DNA of 64,000 bases from a bacterium (GTDB taxonomy: Bacteria > Patescibacteria > Paceibacteria > Moranbacterales > UBA1568). Where the stretch lies: contig JAKACP010000001.1 in assembly GCA_021821305.1 (NCBI GenBank), positions 372,001-436,000 of the forward strand. Direction: 5' to 3'. Below are positions 34,808 to 45,525 of this stretch, in pieces (within the stretch, counting starts at the first letter, position 1; each line of letters opens with the position of its first letter). Under the pieces are notes generated by a model. The model ran no database searches and was not told the origin of the DNA. It saw only the letters and a list, made by a program, of their open reading frames with translations. Both the position numbers and the translations under genes were made by a program.

Positions 34808-35383
34808 ATGGCGATCCGAAAACGGAAAACATTGAAGGGATTCTCGCTCGGGGAGGTGCTCCTCTCGATCGCCGTGTTGACCGCGGGCATACTTCCGATG
34901 CTCGGCGCTCTGGTGGGTGCGCTCAATACGTCGCTCGATAGCCAGGAGATCGTGATCGCATCGGGTCTCGCTCAGGAAGGTGCCGAGCTCGTGTTGAACG
35001 TGCGGGACAACGGCGTACTCGCCGCGAGTGACGCCTTCGTCGCGTTTCAGCCCGGCAACCGGACGTGTCGGATAGATTACAACGATGCCGTGCTCTCAAA
35101 CCCCGCGGTCAACGATATCGATTGCAGTTCGCCGGGAGCCGACGGCACGTACTATGATCTCCTCGTCTTAAGCGGACTGTATGCGCACGACAGCAATGCC
35201 GGGACCTCGGCGAAATTCAAACGCAGGATCTTCATAAACTATACCGCCGGTCCGGGCAGGGCGGCGGTCGTCAGCGCGGTGTATTGGGGGTCGTATGTCC
35301 CGACAGCGGCGAATGTCAATACGGATTGCACTTCCTTGAACATGTGCGTCCGGACTTCGGTGACGCTTCTGCCATGGAAATAG
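34808..35383 (+). CDS. Minor pilin-like protein (PilV/PilI-like)
   Basis: A 191-residue prepilin from the ATG at 34808, with leader ending KG before FSLGEVLLSIAVLTAGILPM. The glutamate at mature position 5 is kept. The rest is variable. It lies in the minor-pilin run, 8 nt ahead of the next gene. Confidence 0.82.
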   Translation: MAIRKRKTLKGFSLGEVLLSIAVLTAGILPMLGALVGALNTSLDSQEIVIASGLAQEGAELVLNVRDNGVLAASDAFVAFQPGNRTCRIDYNDAVLSNPAVNDIDCSSPGADGTYYDLLVLSGLYAHDSNAGTSAKFKRRIFINYTAGPGRAAVVSAVYWGSYVPTAANVNTDCTSLNMCVRTSVTLLPWK

Positions 35384-35391
35384 GAACACCT

Positions 35392-36015
35392 ATGAATATG
35401 TCGACAACAAACGTATCGACCGTACGATTCCGCTCGAAGGTGGCGAAGGGATTCACCCTGATCGAGATGATCATCGCCATCGGGGTGTTTTCCATCATGT
35501 CGGTCGCGATCGCGGGCACTTTCACGTCCGGGTTCTCCTCGTACAGCGATACGCGCGAGCTTCAGCGTAATGTCGAGACCGCGCAGTATGCGCTCAATAC
35601 GCTCGAGAAGCTTCTTCGTACCAGCACGGTGGTTTCCGCGGGCGGGGCCAATGTCCAGACGGTGACCTTTTATGACTACTCTTCCGCGAGATGTTTCCGA
35701 TACGATATAATTTCCATCGGCTTCGACAGCAATCTTTTCGCGCGGTGGTTCGCGACGACGGATCCTTTCGGAGCCGATCCCTGCACGACGGGAAGCGCAA
35801 GTTTTTCGGCTTCCGCACAGGTTACGAGCGGATATGTCACCGGAGGCTTCACCGTGGTGCCTTCCGACAAAGATGGTGCCGTCATAGACGGGGATCCGAA
35901 GGCGATGGGGAGAGTGACGGTCAACCTGTCGGTGAAGGCGAACTCGACCGCGGCCATCGCCTCCCGTATCCAGGCGACATCGTCGCTGCGTGACTATAGC
36001 AATGTCGGATTCTGA
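35392..36015 (+). CDS. Minor pilin-like protein (PilW/PilJ-like)
   Basis: A 207-residue prepilin from the ATG at 35392 (AGGA 6 nt upstream). Leader ends AKG before FTLIEMIIAIGVFSIMSVAI, then TRELQRNVETAQYALNTLEK, typical of GspJ/PilW minor pilins. It is the last gene of the pilus block. Confidence 0.85.
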   Translation: MNMSTTNVSTVRFRSKVAKGFTLIEMIIAIGVFSIMSVAIAGTFTSGFSSYSDTRELQRNVETAQYALNTLEKLLRTSTVVSAGGANVQTVTFYDYSSARCFRYDIISIGFDSNLFARWFATTDPFGADPCTTGSASFSASAQVTSGYVTGGFTVVPSDKDGAVIDGDPKAMGRVTVNLSVKANSTAAIASRIQATSSLRDYSNVGF

Positions 36016-36043
36016 TGTTTTCTAATTGCGGATGTGCCCTCAT

Positions 36044-36070
36044 AAAATCCGCTTGTAATGCGGATTTTTT
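36044..36070 (+). terminator. Terminator of the pilus block
   Basis: AAAATCCGC (36044-36052) / GCGGATTTT (36060-36068) with T tail. It overlaps the ligA promoter. Confidence 0.8.
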
Positions 36071-36081
36071 GGTGCTACGAT
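36053..36081 (+). promoter_or_regulatory. Promoter of ligA (leaderless)
   Basis: TTGTAA (36053-36058), a 17-nt spacer, then TGC-TACGAT (extended -10, 36076-36081). The -10 ends 5 nt before the ATG at 36087. Confidence 0.6.
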
Positions 36082-36083
36082 GA

Positions 36084-38201
<2,118 letters not shown>

Positions 38202-38218
38202 CGTATTTTCTATCAAGT

Positions 38219-38506
38219 ATGCTCTCAGTCGAAGAAGTGAAACATATCGCCCTTTTGGCTCGTATCGGCCTTACCGATACGGAGGTCGAAAAATACCGGA
38301 AGGACCTTTCGGGCGTCTTGGATTTTTTCAAGGAACTGGAGTCGTTGGACCTGTCCGGGGAATCGCTCGGCACCGCCGTCCCGCGAAAAACGAACGACTA
38401 CCGCGAGGATCGCGCTGAGGATTTCGGCTCGGCCGGGAAACAGGCGATCATGGAAAACGTTCCGGAAACCAAGGACGGGTACGTGAAGGTGAAGTCCGTG
38501 TTTTAA
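38219..38506 (+). CDS. gatC: Glutamyl/aspartyl-tRNA amidotransferase subunit C
   Basis: A 95-residue GatC: VEEVKHIALLARIGLTDTEV, then DFFKELESLDL and the C-terminal DGYVKVKSVF. It stabilises GatA in the GatCAB complex, which converts Glu-tRNA(Gln) or Asp-tRNA(Asn) into the amide form. gatA follows 73 nt later. gatB is not in the window. Confidence 0.93.
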   Translation: MLSVEEVKHIALLARIGLTDTEVEKYRKDLSGVLDFFKELESLDLSGESLGTAVPRKTNDYREDRAEDFGSAGKQAIMENVPETKDGYVKVKSVF

Positions 38507-38579
38507 AATGATCCTTAGCCGGTGGACGCTGACCCGCGCTTCCCGGTAACCCCCTCCATTATTCATTGTCCGCGTCGAT

Positions 38580-40025
38580 ATGATCCGAGAATTGCATGAA
38601 AAACTGAAGAAAGGGGAAGTCACCGCCGTCGCGCTTACGGAGGAGTATCTTCGTGTAATCGAGGAGAAGGATGGCGAGCTCGGGGCGTACCTCACGGTGC
38701 TCGGAGACGATGCTCGGCGTGCCGCCGCGCTCGTCGACGAGAAGATCGCCCGCGGCGAGGAGATCGATCTCCTTGAGGGTATTCCCGGCGCGATCAAGGA
38801 CAACATGTGCATGACGGGCACGCGTACCACCGCCGCCTCTAAGATACTTGACAATTACATCGCGCCGTATGACGCGTCAGTGATCCGGAAACTCAAAGAG
38901 TCCGGCGCTGTCATTCTCGGCAAGACGAACATGGACGAGTTCGCCATGGGATCATCCACGGAATCGAGCGCGTATCGTCAGACCAAAAACCCGATCGATC
39001 CGACGCGCGTCCCGGGAGGGTCGTCCGGCGGATCGGCGGTCGCGGTCGCGGCCGGCGAGGCGGTATTCGCGCTCGGGAGCGATACCGGCGGATCGATACG
39101 ACAACCCGCGTCGTTCTGCGGCGTGGTGGGACTCAAACCGACATACGGCCGCGTATCCCGTTCGGGGCTCCTCGCGATGGCGTCATCGCTCGATCAGATC
39201 GGTCCCTTCGCGCGTACGGTCGAGGACGCGGCCATCGTGTTCTCGCGTATCTCCGGGTACGATCCGAAGGACGTGACGACCGCGGAGAGCGACGGGAAGC
39301 GGTTCGAGGACTGTCTGACAGGGGATATCCGCGGCCTGAAGATAGGTCTGCCGAAGGAGTATTTTTCCGAGAGTCTCGACCCGCGGGTGCGCGCGATCGC
39401 GCAAGAAGCGATCCGCAGATTCGAATCGCTCGGCGCGGAGACCGTCGAGATATCGCTCCCGCACGCCCGATACGCCTTGCCGACCTACTACATCATCATG
39501 CCATCGGAGGTGAGCTCGAATCTCGCCCGCTTCGACGGGATCCGGTACGGATTGCACATCGACGATCGGGTGGAGCGGATTCCCGGGAGCGGGACATTGC
39601 TTGAGACCTATCTCGACAGCCGGGCCTACGGGTTCGGCGAGGAAGTGAAGCGGCGCATCATGCTCGGCACGTATGCCCTGTCCGCCGGTTATTACGATGC
39701 CTATTACAAGAAGGCGCAGGCGGTGCGCGAGCTCATCAGGAAGGATTTCGCGGACGCGTGGAAGTCGGTCGATGTCATCTTCTCGCCGACCGCTCCGGAG
39801 CCGGCTTTCAAGTTCGGCGCCAAGACGGACGATCCGCTCAAGATGTACCTCTCAGACATCTACACCGTGATGGCCAATCTCGCGGGTGTTCCGGCGATAT
39901 CGTTTCCCATGGGGACGGTCGAGGAGGAGGGGAAGCCGCTCCCGGTCGGCGGACAGCTCATGGGGAAATGGTTCGACGAGGAGACGATACTCCGCGCGGC
40001 CGATGCCTATGAGAGGCGCGCATGA
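38580..40025 (+). CDS. gatA: Glutamyl/aspartyl-tRNA amidotransferase subunit A
   Basis: A 481-residue amidase-signature protein with the Ser-cisSer-Lys triad: lysine in GAIKDNMC, serine loop [14 protein letters not shown] and catalytic serine in [14 protein letters not shown]. It releases ammonia from glutamine for the GatB subunit. The partial aspS at 63654 has short AspS features, which fits indirect Asn-tRNA formation (inference). Confidence 0.95.
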   Translation: MIRELHEKLKKGEVTAVALTEEYLRVIEEKDGELGAYLTVLGDDARRAAALVDEKIARGEEIDLLEGIPGAIKDNMCMTGTRTTAASKILDNYIAPYDASVIRKLKESGAVILGKTNMDEFAMGSSTESSAYRQTKNPIDPTRVPGGSSGGSAVAVAAGEAVFALGSDTGGSIRQPASFCGVVGLKPTYGRVSRSGLLAMASSLDQIGPFARTVEDAAIVFSRISGYDPKDVTTAESDGKRFEDCLTGDIRGLKIGLPKEYFSESLDPRVRAIAQEAIRRFESLGAETVEISLPHARYALPTYYIIMPSEVSSNLARFDGIRYGLHIDDRVERIPGSGTLLETYLDSRAYGFGEEVKRRIMLGTYALSAGYYDAYYKKAQAVRELIRKDFADAWKSVDVIFSPTAPEPAFKFGAKTDDPLKMYLSDIYTVMANLAGVPAISFPMGTVEEEGKPLPVGGQLMGKWFDEETILRAADAYERRA

Positions 40026-40069
40026 TTCCCGGAGCGGACGGCGCGTCCCTTCAGAAGCGTTGAAGGCGG

Positions 40070-40098
40070 TTGACAGCGAGCCTGGTATCTGACATAAA
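40070..40098 (+). promoter_or_regulatory. Promoter of the 51-residue basic peptide gene
   Basis: TTGACA (40070-40075), a 17-nt spacer, then CATAAA (40093-40098). Confidence 0.65.
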
Positions 40099-40140
40099 GG
40101 GATATGGGTTTTGTCCATGTCCGAGAAGGAGGGAAGCATC

Positions 40141-40296
40141 ATGCGTGTTCGTGAAAAACTGGTTTGTGTCCGTCAGCGTTTCCGTCGCCGGAAATTCCGT
40201 TTTACAGAATTTCGGGCCCGTGTCTTTTCGACGAAATTTTCAAGGAGCATCATTCCGGAACTGTCGAAACTCGGGCTTCATGTGACGCATTCCTGA
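40141..40296 (+). CDS. 51-residue arginine-rich basic peptide, unknown
   Basis: A short gene with all expression signals: a consensus -35 promoter, AAGGAGG (40126-40132) 8 nt before the ATG, and a hairpin terminator after the stop. The peptide is strongly basic (MRVREKLVCVRQRFRRRKF, then FRFTEFRARVFSTKFSRS) and ends in LGLHVTHS. No signal peptide is seen. Candidate roles are nucleic-acid or ribosome binding, but I recognise no family. Its length is below common gene-calling limits, so it may be missed in annotations. Confidence 0.6.
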   Translation: MRVREKLVCVRQRFRRRKFRFTEFRARVFSTKFSRSIIPELSKLGLHVTHS

Positions 40297-40318
40297 ATGT
40301 CCGGGGATCGATTTTTTT

Positions 40319-40349
40319 CCGCAAGAACACTTGCGGATTTTTTGTTTTT
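40319..40349 (+). terminator. Intrinsic terminator
   Basis: CCGCAAG (40319-40325) / CTTGCGG (40330-40336), then ATTTTTTGTTTTT. Confidence 0.88.
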
Positions 40350-40365
40350 AGAGGAAAGTGGAGGT

Positions 40366-40899
40366 ATGAACATCCCGGTCTGGAAACCGATATATCTTCT
40401 TTTCAAGCTTTTCGGCGCGTCCGTCGAGTGGGAGGTCTCCGTGGGCGCCGCGATATTCCGTGTCGAGAACGGACGACGGCTCTATCTCGTCCTTCGGTAT
40501 CCGAGCGGACACTATGATTTTCCCAAGGGACATGTCGAGGCCGGTGAAAGCGAGGAGGACACACTTCGCCGGGAGACGGAGGAAGAGACCGGCATCAGGG
40601 AACTCTCCGTTTTTCCTGTCCGCGAAAGCATCCGATATTTCTATGTCGCCAAGGGCGGAGAACGGACACGGCGGAGACGTGAGGGGCGGGGAATCCGCGT
40701 TTTCAAACAGGTGCACTTCTATCCGGCCGAGACGACCGAGAGAACTGTCCGCATCTCGCACGAGCATACCGGATTCGAATGGCTCCCGTACGGGCAGGCG
40801 TATGACAAGCTCACGTTCGCCAACGCGAAGCGGGTGCTCGCGAGGGCGGAATCGTTCGCCGCGGGGCAGGAGGGAAAGAAAGCCTCTTCACGATTGTAG
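40366..40899 (+). CDS. Nudix hydrolase
   Basis: A 177-residue protein from the ATG at 40366; the longer frame runs through the terminator. The Nudix box is GHVEAGESEEDTLRRE followed by TEEETGI. The layout (VSVGAAIFRVENGRRLYLVL, DFPKGHVEAGE) matches diadenosine tetraphosphate hydrolase-type Nudix proteins. It contains an arginine-rich loop (GERTRRRREGRG) not needed for catalysis. It likely clears modified or signalling nucleotides. Confidence 0.9.
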   Translation: MNIPVWKPIYLLFKLFGASVEWEVSVGAAIFRVENGRRLYLVLRYPSGHYDFPKGHVEAGESEEDTLRRETEEETGIRELSVFPVRESIRYFYVAKGGERTRRRREGRGIRVFKQVHFYPAETTERTVRISHEHTGFEWLPYGQAYDKLTFANAKRVLARAESFAAGQEGKKASSRL

Positions 40900-40922
40900 T
40901 AAGGGATGAGTAAGACAATCGT

Positions 40923-41156
40923 ATGACGAGGGAACGACCGAAATTGAGGGAGGATTCCGTCGAGACGCTGTTTCAGGAGGCGTCACGGCGCGCGCGTGCG
41001 GAGGGAATCGGTTCGTATGACGAATATCGCGATCTCGTGGAAGATCTGATTCAGGAGAAGCTCAATGACGGCGTGTTCGATATCGGCGAGGATCTGCCGA
41101 CCATGCAGAAGGATCTCGAGATGATGTGGCCGATACTCGAACCGAGACTCCGCTAG
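40923..41156 (+). CDS. Small conserved-looking hypothetical protein
   Basis: A 77-residue acidic helical protein (SVETLFQEASRRARAEGIGS, then YRDLVEDLIQEKLNDGVFD). No membrane segment or known motif. It lies 23 nt after the Nudix gene and before a terminator. The clean spacing supports a real gene; function unknown. Confidence 0.7.
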   Translation: MTRERPKLREDSVETLFQEASRRARAEGIGSYDEYRDLVEDLIQEKLNDGVFDIGEDLPTMQKDLEMMWPILEPRLR

Positions 41157-41222
41157 TTTCCAAATACTATGAACCCCAGCGGACCCCGTTTCGTCGGGAC
41201 CGCGGGTCGGGTCGGGTGAATG

Positions 41223-41256
41223 AAAAGGCTCTTTCGGGGGAGAGAGCTTTTTCTTT
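41223..41256 (+). terminator. Intrinsic terminator
   Basis: AAAAGGCTCT pairs with AGAGC-TTTTT with one bulge, followed by T-rich sequence. Confidence 0.65.
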
Positions 41257-41299
41257 CTCAATTTATCGGTGTTTGGCACCTCACCCTACCCGGTGTCTC

Positions 41300-41700
41300 C
41301 CGTTTCCGACCGCACCCTCACCGCCCGGTCTTTTCCTTCGAAAAACTTCCCTCACTCGACGGCATCCCGAGAATATTTTCCGGGAAAACAGGGGCTTGCT
41401 CAAACAATGTGCGGTTCCCGGCGAACGGAAGACATCGGGTCGGCGATACGCGAGCGCTTCCCGGCCGGCATTTCCTTCTTCCGGCCGTTTGGCATCGGAA
41501 GCGTGCATGGTTCCGCCGGAGGCGGAGAGCGACGATGGCAAAGAATGATTTTCCTCGCAGGGGAAAATCATGTGCCGGAAGAAGGAAATGCCGAGACGTA
41601 GAAGCGGCTAGGGAGCGCAGAGACTTGATTTTTTCCCGTATCCGTGTCATATTTCTTTCTCCTTTCCGCTCACCACCGACTACCTGCTACGTACTGAAAT
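41300..41700. other. Non-coding stretch with nested inverted repeats (candidate structured RNA)
   Basis: No convincing gene. A perfect 20-bp inverted repeat lies at 41466-41485 and 41574-41593. Between the arms are hairpins CCGCC-GGA-GGCGG (near 41513-41525) and ATGATTTTCC / GGAAAATCAT (41545-41554, 41562-41571). The layout is branched like a structured RNA or a small inserted element. No clear promoter is seen. A weak extended -10 (TGCTACGTA, 41685-41693) precedes the ABC-F gene. Confidence 0.5.
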
Positions 41701-43398
41701 ATGCTTACTGCCCGCAACATCTTCAAACGCTATGGCCCCGTGAAAGTCCTTCTCGGAGTCAGTTTTTCGATCGCGCGCGGGCAGAAGATAGCGCTCGTCG
41801 GTCCGAACGGGGTCGGCAAGTCGACACTGCTCCGCATCCTCGCCGGAATCGAATCGGAAGACCGGGGCAAGATAGAGCGGGATAACGGGATCCGTATCGC
41901 GGCCCTTCCGCAGGAAATCGTTCCGGAATCGGAGGATGAGACGGTCTTCGAGACGCTCCGCGCCCTCTCGGGCATAGCCGAGCTCGAGGCGAAGATGGCC
42001 AAGCTCGAAGCCAAGCTCGATGACGAGAAGTCACTCGCCGCCTACGGCGAGGCTCGCGACCTGTATGAGCGTATGGGCGGATTTTCGTTTTCCCGAAAAG
42101 CCCGGCTCGCGCTCGACGGACTCGGACTGCGCCGGATCCCGCTCGACCGGCCCCTCTCGAAGATAAGCGGCGGGGAGCGGCGGCGGGTGGCGATCGCCGG
42201 CACCCTGCTCCGCGAGGCGGATCTGCTCCTTCTCGACGAACCGACGAACGATCTCGATCTTCCGTCCATACTCTGGCTCGAATCCTTTCTCCGTGACAGC
42301 GCCGCCGCGGTGATCGTCGCTTCGCACGACCGGGCGTTCCTCGACGCGGTGGTCGGGAAAGTGCTCGAGATCGATTGGCACTTCCGTACGGGCAGGATGT
42401 GGACGGGAAACTACTCGACCTATTTCCGGGAGAAATCGGAGATGCTCCGCCGTGAACGCGAGGCGCATGAGCGGGCCGAGACGGAACGCGAGCGGCTCCG
42501 GGATACCGCGCTCGAAAAGAAGGAATGGGCGCGCATCGGCGGTGAGCAGGTGATGCCGGACCGGGACAAGATGTCCCAGGGGTATCACCGCGACCGCGCG
42601 GAGCGCAAGTTCGGCGCGGCCGCCAAGGCGCTCGAGAACCGCGCGGACCAGGTGAAGCGCATCGCGCTCCACGCCGAACGCGACCCGCTCGAGATCTATT
42701 TCGAACCGGCCGAGGGAGAAGGCCGATCGATCGTCCTTTCCGCGGTGTCGGCCGGATACGGGGAAGCGTTCCATGTCGGACCCGTCGATATGGAGATCCC
42801 GTACGGTACGCGTGTCGGTATCTTCGGACGTAACGGCGCCGGCAAATCGACCCTTCTGAAACTGATCACGGGAGAACTCGATCCGATCGGGGGAACGGTC
42901 GTGCGCGAAGAGTCGGTCCGGTTCGGGTCATTGTCACAGGCGAACGACACGCTTCCCGCGGACAAGAGCGCGGTGCGATGGATCACCGAATCGACGCCGA
43001 TCACCGAGGAAGCGGATGCGATCCGGTTCTTGGTCCGGTTCCTGCTCGATGCGCCGTCGGTCACGTCACCCATGAGCGAACTCTCGCCGGGGGAGCGGAT
43101 GCGTATCGCGCTCGCGTTCCTCATGGCTTCCCGGGTGAACGTGCTCGTGCTCGATGAGCCGACGAACCACCTCGATCTCGAGGCGGTGACCGCGCTCGAA
43201 ACGGCGCTCGACCTCTACAAGGGCACGTTGCTTCTCGTCTCACACGACCGCGCGTTTCTCTCGCGACTCACGTTTTCGCAGGTGTGGTCCGTCGAAGCGG
43301 GAGCGGTTTCCCGCGAGGAGGACTACGCATCCTATCTCGAACGGGCGATGACGGAGGCGGAAAACGAGAAACGCGCATTCCGTCGGGTGTCTTTCTGA
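41701..43398 (+). CDS. ABC-F family ATPase
   Basis: A 565-residue soluble protein with two ABC domains and no membrane part. Walker A GPNGVGKSTLL and GRNGAGKSTLL; signatures ISGGERRR and LSPGERMR; Walker B LLLLDEPTNDLD and VLVLDEPTNHLD. A charged helical linker (about 240-300) matches the tRNA-interacting linker of ABC-F proteins that act on the ribosome (EttA, Uup, Vga types). The exact subtype is not clear. Confidence 0.92.
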   Translation: MLTARNIFKRYGPVKVLLGVSFSIARGQKIALVGPNGVGKSTLLRILAGIESEDRGKIERDNGIRIAALPQEIVPESEDETVFETLRALSGIAELEAKMAKLEAKLDDEKSLAAYGEARDLYERMGGFSFSRKARLALDGLGLRRIPLDRPLSKISGGERRRVAIAGTLLREADLLLLDEPTNDLDLPSILWLESFLRDSAAAVIVASHDRAFLDAVVGKVLEIDWHFRTGRMWTGNYSTYFREKSEMLRREREAHERAETERERLRDTALEKKEWARIGGEQVMPDRDKMSQGYHRDRAERKFGAAAKALENRADQVKRIALHAERDPLEIYFEPAEGEGRSIVLSAVSAGYGEAFHVGPVDMEIPYGTRVGIFGRNGAGKSTLLKLITGELDPIGGTVVREESVRFGSLSQANDTLPADKSAVRWITESTPITEEADAIRFLVRFLLDAPSVTSPMSELSPGERMRIALAFLMASRVNVLVLDEPTNHLDLEAVTALETALDLYKGTLLLVSHDRAFLSRLTFSQVWSVEAGAVSREEDYASYLERAMTEAENEKRAFRRVSF

Positions 43399-43437
43399 GT
43401 CCGTAGGGGATGTGTCCGTCATTATGAAAAAGAAAAA

Positions 43438-43472
43438 ACGGGCGATCATTCGATCGTCCGTTCCGCTTTTTT
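43438..43472. terminator. Terminator between convergent genes
   Basis: ACGGGCGATC (43438-43447) / GATCGTCCGT (43452-43461) followed by TTCCGCTTTTTT; on the other strand, A-rich upstream sequence supplies a T tail. It can serve both the ABC-F gene and the minus-strand small gene. Confidence 0.75.
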
Positions 43473-43480
43473 CCGGGAGA

Positions 43481-43672
43481 CTACCGGTAGTGAGGCTTAC
43501 CTCGTATCCCGGTTCGTTGTTGTTCCGGGCAAGACAGCTTACCGTCGGGAGTATTCGGTCGGGAAGCCGCGAGTTCCGTGATGGTTTGAATCGGAAGCGT
43601 CGACTCGACTCCGAGAGGCGTTACCGCGGGTTCATCCGGTTGTTGCTGCGGGGTACGTTTCTTTTGAAACAT
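43481..43672 (-). CDS. 63-residue small protein, unknown
   Basis: A minus-strand frame with CCTCCTT (43682-43688 on the plus strand, AAGGAGG on its own strand) 9 nt before the ATG, and a promoter and 5' hairpin further upstream. The peptide is polar and proline-rich (MFQKKRTPQQQPDEPAVTPL ... RGKPHYR). No motif is recognised. The good signals argue for a real gene; the amino-acid sequence alone would not. Confidence 0.45.
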   Translation of the reverse strand: MFQKKRTPQQQPDEPAVTPLGVESTLPIQTITELAASRPNTPDGKLSCPEQQRTGIRGKPHYR

Positions 43673-43695
43673 GGTGTGGTGCCTCCTTGTATAAA

Positions 43696-43765
43696 GAACA
43701 AAAAAAGTTCTCACTCCCCATGGCGAGAACCACGGAAGTATGGCATGAATGTTCCTCGGAGTCAA
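43696..43765 (-). promoter_or_regulatory. Promoter with hairpin at the mRNA 5' end
   Basis: On the minus strand: TTGACT (43765-43760), a 17-nt spacer, CATACT (43742-43737), then from about the predicted start a hairpin GTTCTC (43730-43725) / GAGAAC (43712-43707) followed by TTTTTTTGTTC. The hairpin could protect the 5' end or act as an attenuator for the 63-residue gene. Confidence 0.55.
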
Positions 43766-43781
43766 GGTTCGGCATCCTGCC

Positions 43782-43811
43782 TTGATTTTCCGCGGCTTTT
43801 CCGGTTATACT
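43782..43811 (+). promoter_or_regulatory. Promoter of secD (leaderless)
   Basis: TTGATT (43782-43787), an 18-nt spacer, then TATACT (43806-43811). The -10 ends 7 nt before the ATG at 43819. Confidence 0.6.
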
Positions 43812-43818
43812 GCCTCGT

Positions 43819-45522
43819 ATGAGACTTCAGGAAAAAATCCGCTGGCAGTTCGCGTGGGTGCTCGCCCTCGCGCTTTTTTCCGGCGCGATCGCCTATCCGC
43901 ACGTCTTTTCCTTCATCCCGAAATTTCCCGCCGCGGAAACGATCGAGGAATCGCTCAAGATCAACCTCGGCCTCGATCTTCAGGGAGGCATACACCTCGA
44001 ATACGCCGCCGATCTCTCGCAGGTTCCGGAGGGCAAGAAGGGGGAGGCGCTCGAGGCGGCACTCGCGGTCATCGAGCGGCGCGTGAACGCGTTCGGTGTC
44101 GGCGAATCCGTCGTACAGTCGGCAAAATCCGGTACCGAGGACCGCATCATCGTCGAGCTTCCCGGCGTCAAGGATGTCGAGGAGGCGAAGTCGATGCTCA
44201 AGGAGACGCCGTTCCTCGAATTTCGCGAATCCCAGGACGAGGAATTGCAACGGGAATTCGACGTCGAGAATGAGGCTTCGAAACGAAAAGCCGCGGAGAT
44301 CCTCGAGCGGACCAAGAAAGGCGAGGATTTCGCCGCGCTCGCGAAGGAGTTCAGCCAGGATCCGGGATCCAAGGACCAGGGCGGCGACCTCGATTTCGTG
44401 ACTAAGGGAACGTTCGTCAACGAATTCGATGAAGTCATTTTCAAGGATGATTTCCAGGCAGGAACGGTCCATCCGGATCTCGTCGAGTCGGCGTTCGGCT
44501 GGCATATCATAAAGAAACTCGAGGAGCGGGGCGAAGGCGAGGAAAAGGAGGTCCGTGCCGCGCACATCCTCTTCCCCAAGAGCACGCTCGACATGCTTCC
44601 GGATTCGGTCCGTTTCGCATCGACCGGACTTTCCGGCAAGAACCTCGAGGATGCCTTCGTCGATTATCAGGGGCAGGGATTCGGGGCGCCGCAGGTAGGA
44701 CTCCAGTTCGACGCGGAGGGAGCCAAGCTCTTCGCGGAACTTACCAGGCGCAATCTCGGCAAGCCGATCGCCATATTCCTCGATGACGAGGTGATCAGCG
44801 CTCCGACCGTGCAGAGCGAGATCACCGACGGTCGGGCCGTCATCACCGGTAGTTTCACGCTCGAGGAAGTCAAACACCTCGTCGGGCGACTCAACGAGGG
44901 TGCGCTCCCGGTGCCGATCACGCTCGTGGGCCAGCAGTCGATCGACGCCTCGCTCGGCGAGGACGCCCTCCGGACGAGTCTCTTCGCCGGAGCGATCGGC
45001 CTCATCGCCGTGTCCATATATATGATCCTCTACTACCGTTTCCTCGGATTCGGCGCGGTGTTCGCGCTCCTCATCTATTCCGCGATGCTGCTCGCGATCT
45101 TCCGGCTTTCCGGATTCTCGCCGTTCCCGATCACGCTCACGCTCTCGGGTATCGCCGGATTCATCCTCTCGATCGGTATCGCGGTCGACGCGAACGTGCT
45201 CATCTTCGAGCGCACCCGCGAAGAGCTCGCGTACGGGAAATCGGCGCGCAAATCGATCCAGGAAGGATTCCGGCGCGCATGGCCGAGCATCCGCGACGGA
45301 CACGTCTCGACGCTCATCACGACCTTCATCCTCATCCTCATGGGGACGGGATTCGTCAAGGGATTCGCGGTGATCCTCTCGCTCGGCGTGCTCCTCTCGC
45401 TCTTCACGGCGGTCGTCCTGGTCCGGGTGTGGCTGCGGTTCGTCGTCGGGGACTGGGCGGAAAAGCGTCCGTGGCTCCTCGTGGCGCCGAAGAAGCTCCT
45501 GGAAGACGAGACAACGAAATAA
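43819..45522 (+). CDS. secD: Protein translocase subunit SecD with inserted parvulin-like domain
   Basis: A 567-residue protein. SecD parts are clear: first helix, GLDLQGGIHLEY, ERRVNAFGV, P1 domain, then GRAVITGSFTLEEVKHL, five membrane helices and GIAVDANVLIFERTREEL. Between residues about 140 and 255 lies an extra segment resembling a PpiC/parvulin prolyl isomerase: ILERTKKGEDFAALAKEFS, DPGSKDQGGDLDFVTKG, FGWHIIKKLEE; and then VRAAHILF, which in normal parvulins is the first strand. The domain would face outside the membrane, where SecD helps release exported proteins, so a coupled foldase is plausible. secF follows 3 nt later. Confidence 0.92.
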   Translation: MRLQEKIRWQFAWVLALALFSGAIAYPHVFSFIPKFPAAETIEESLKINLGLDLQGGIHLEYAADLSQVPEGKKGEALEAALAVIERRVNAFGVGESVVQSAKSGTEDRIIVELPGVKDVEEAKSMLKETPFLEFRESQDEELQREFDVENEASKRKAAEILERTKKGEDFAALAKEFSQDPGSKDQGGDLDFVTKGTFVNEFDEVIFKDDFQAGTVHPDLVESAFGWHIIKKLEERGEGEEKEVRAAHILFPKSTLDMLPDSVRFASTGLSGKNLEDAFVDYQGQGFGAPQVGLQFDAEGAKLFAELTRRNLGKPIAIFLDDEVISAPTVQSEITDGRAVITGSFTLEEVKHLVGRLNEGALPVPITLVGQQSIDASLGEDALRTSLFAGAIGLIAVSIYMILYYRFLGFGAVFALLIYSAMLLAIFRLSGFSPFPITLTLSGIAGFILSIGIAVDANVLIFERTREELAYGKSARKSIQEGFRRAWPSIRDGHVSTLITTFILILMGTGFVKGFAVILSLGVLLSLFTAVVLVRVWLRFVVGDWAEKRPWLLVAPKKLLEDETTK

Positions 45523-45525
45523 CCT

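Noticed and set aside
40026..40140. Longer start of the basic peptide at 40111
   Set aside because: The strong ribosome site at 40126-40132 points to the ATG at 40141.
43762..45303. Long minus-strand open frame over secD
   Set aside because: Antisense to secD with charged low-complexity composition; a codon-bias shadow.
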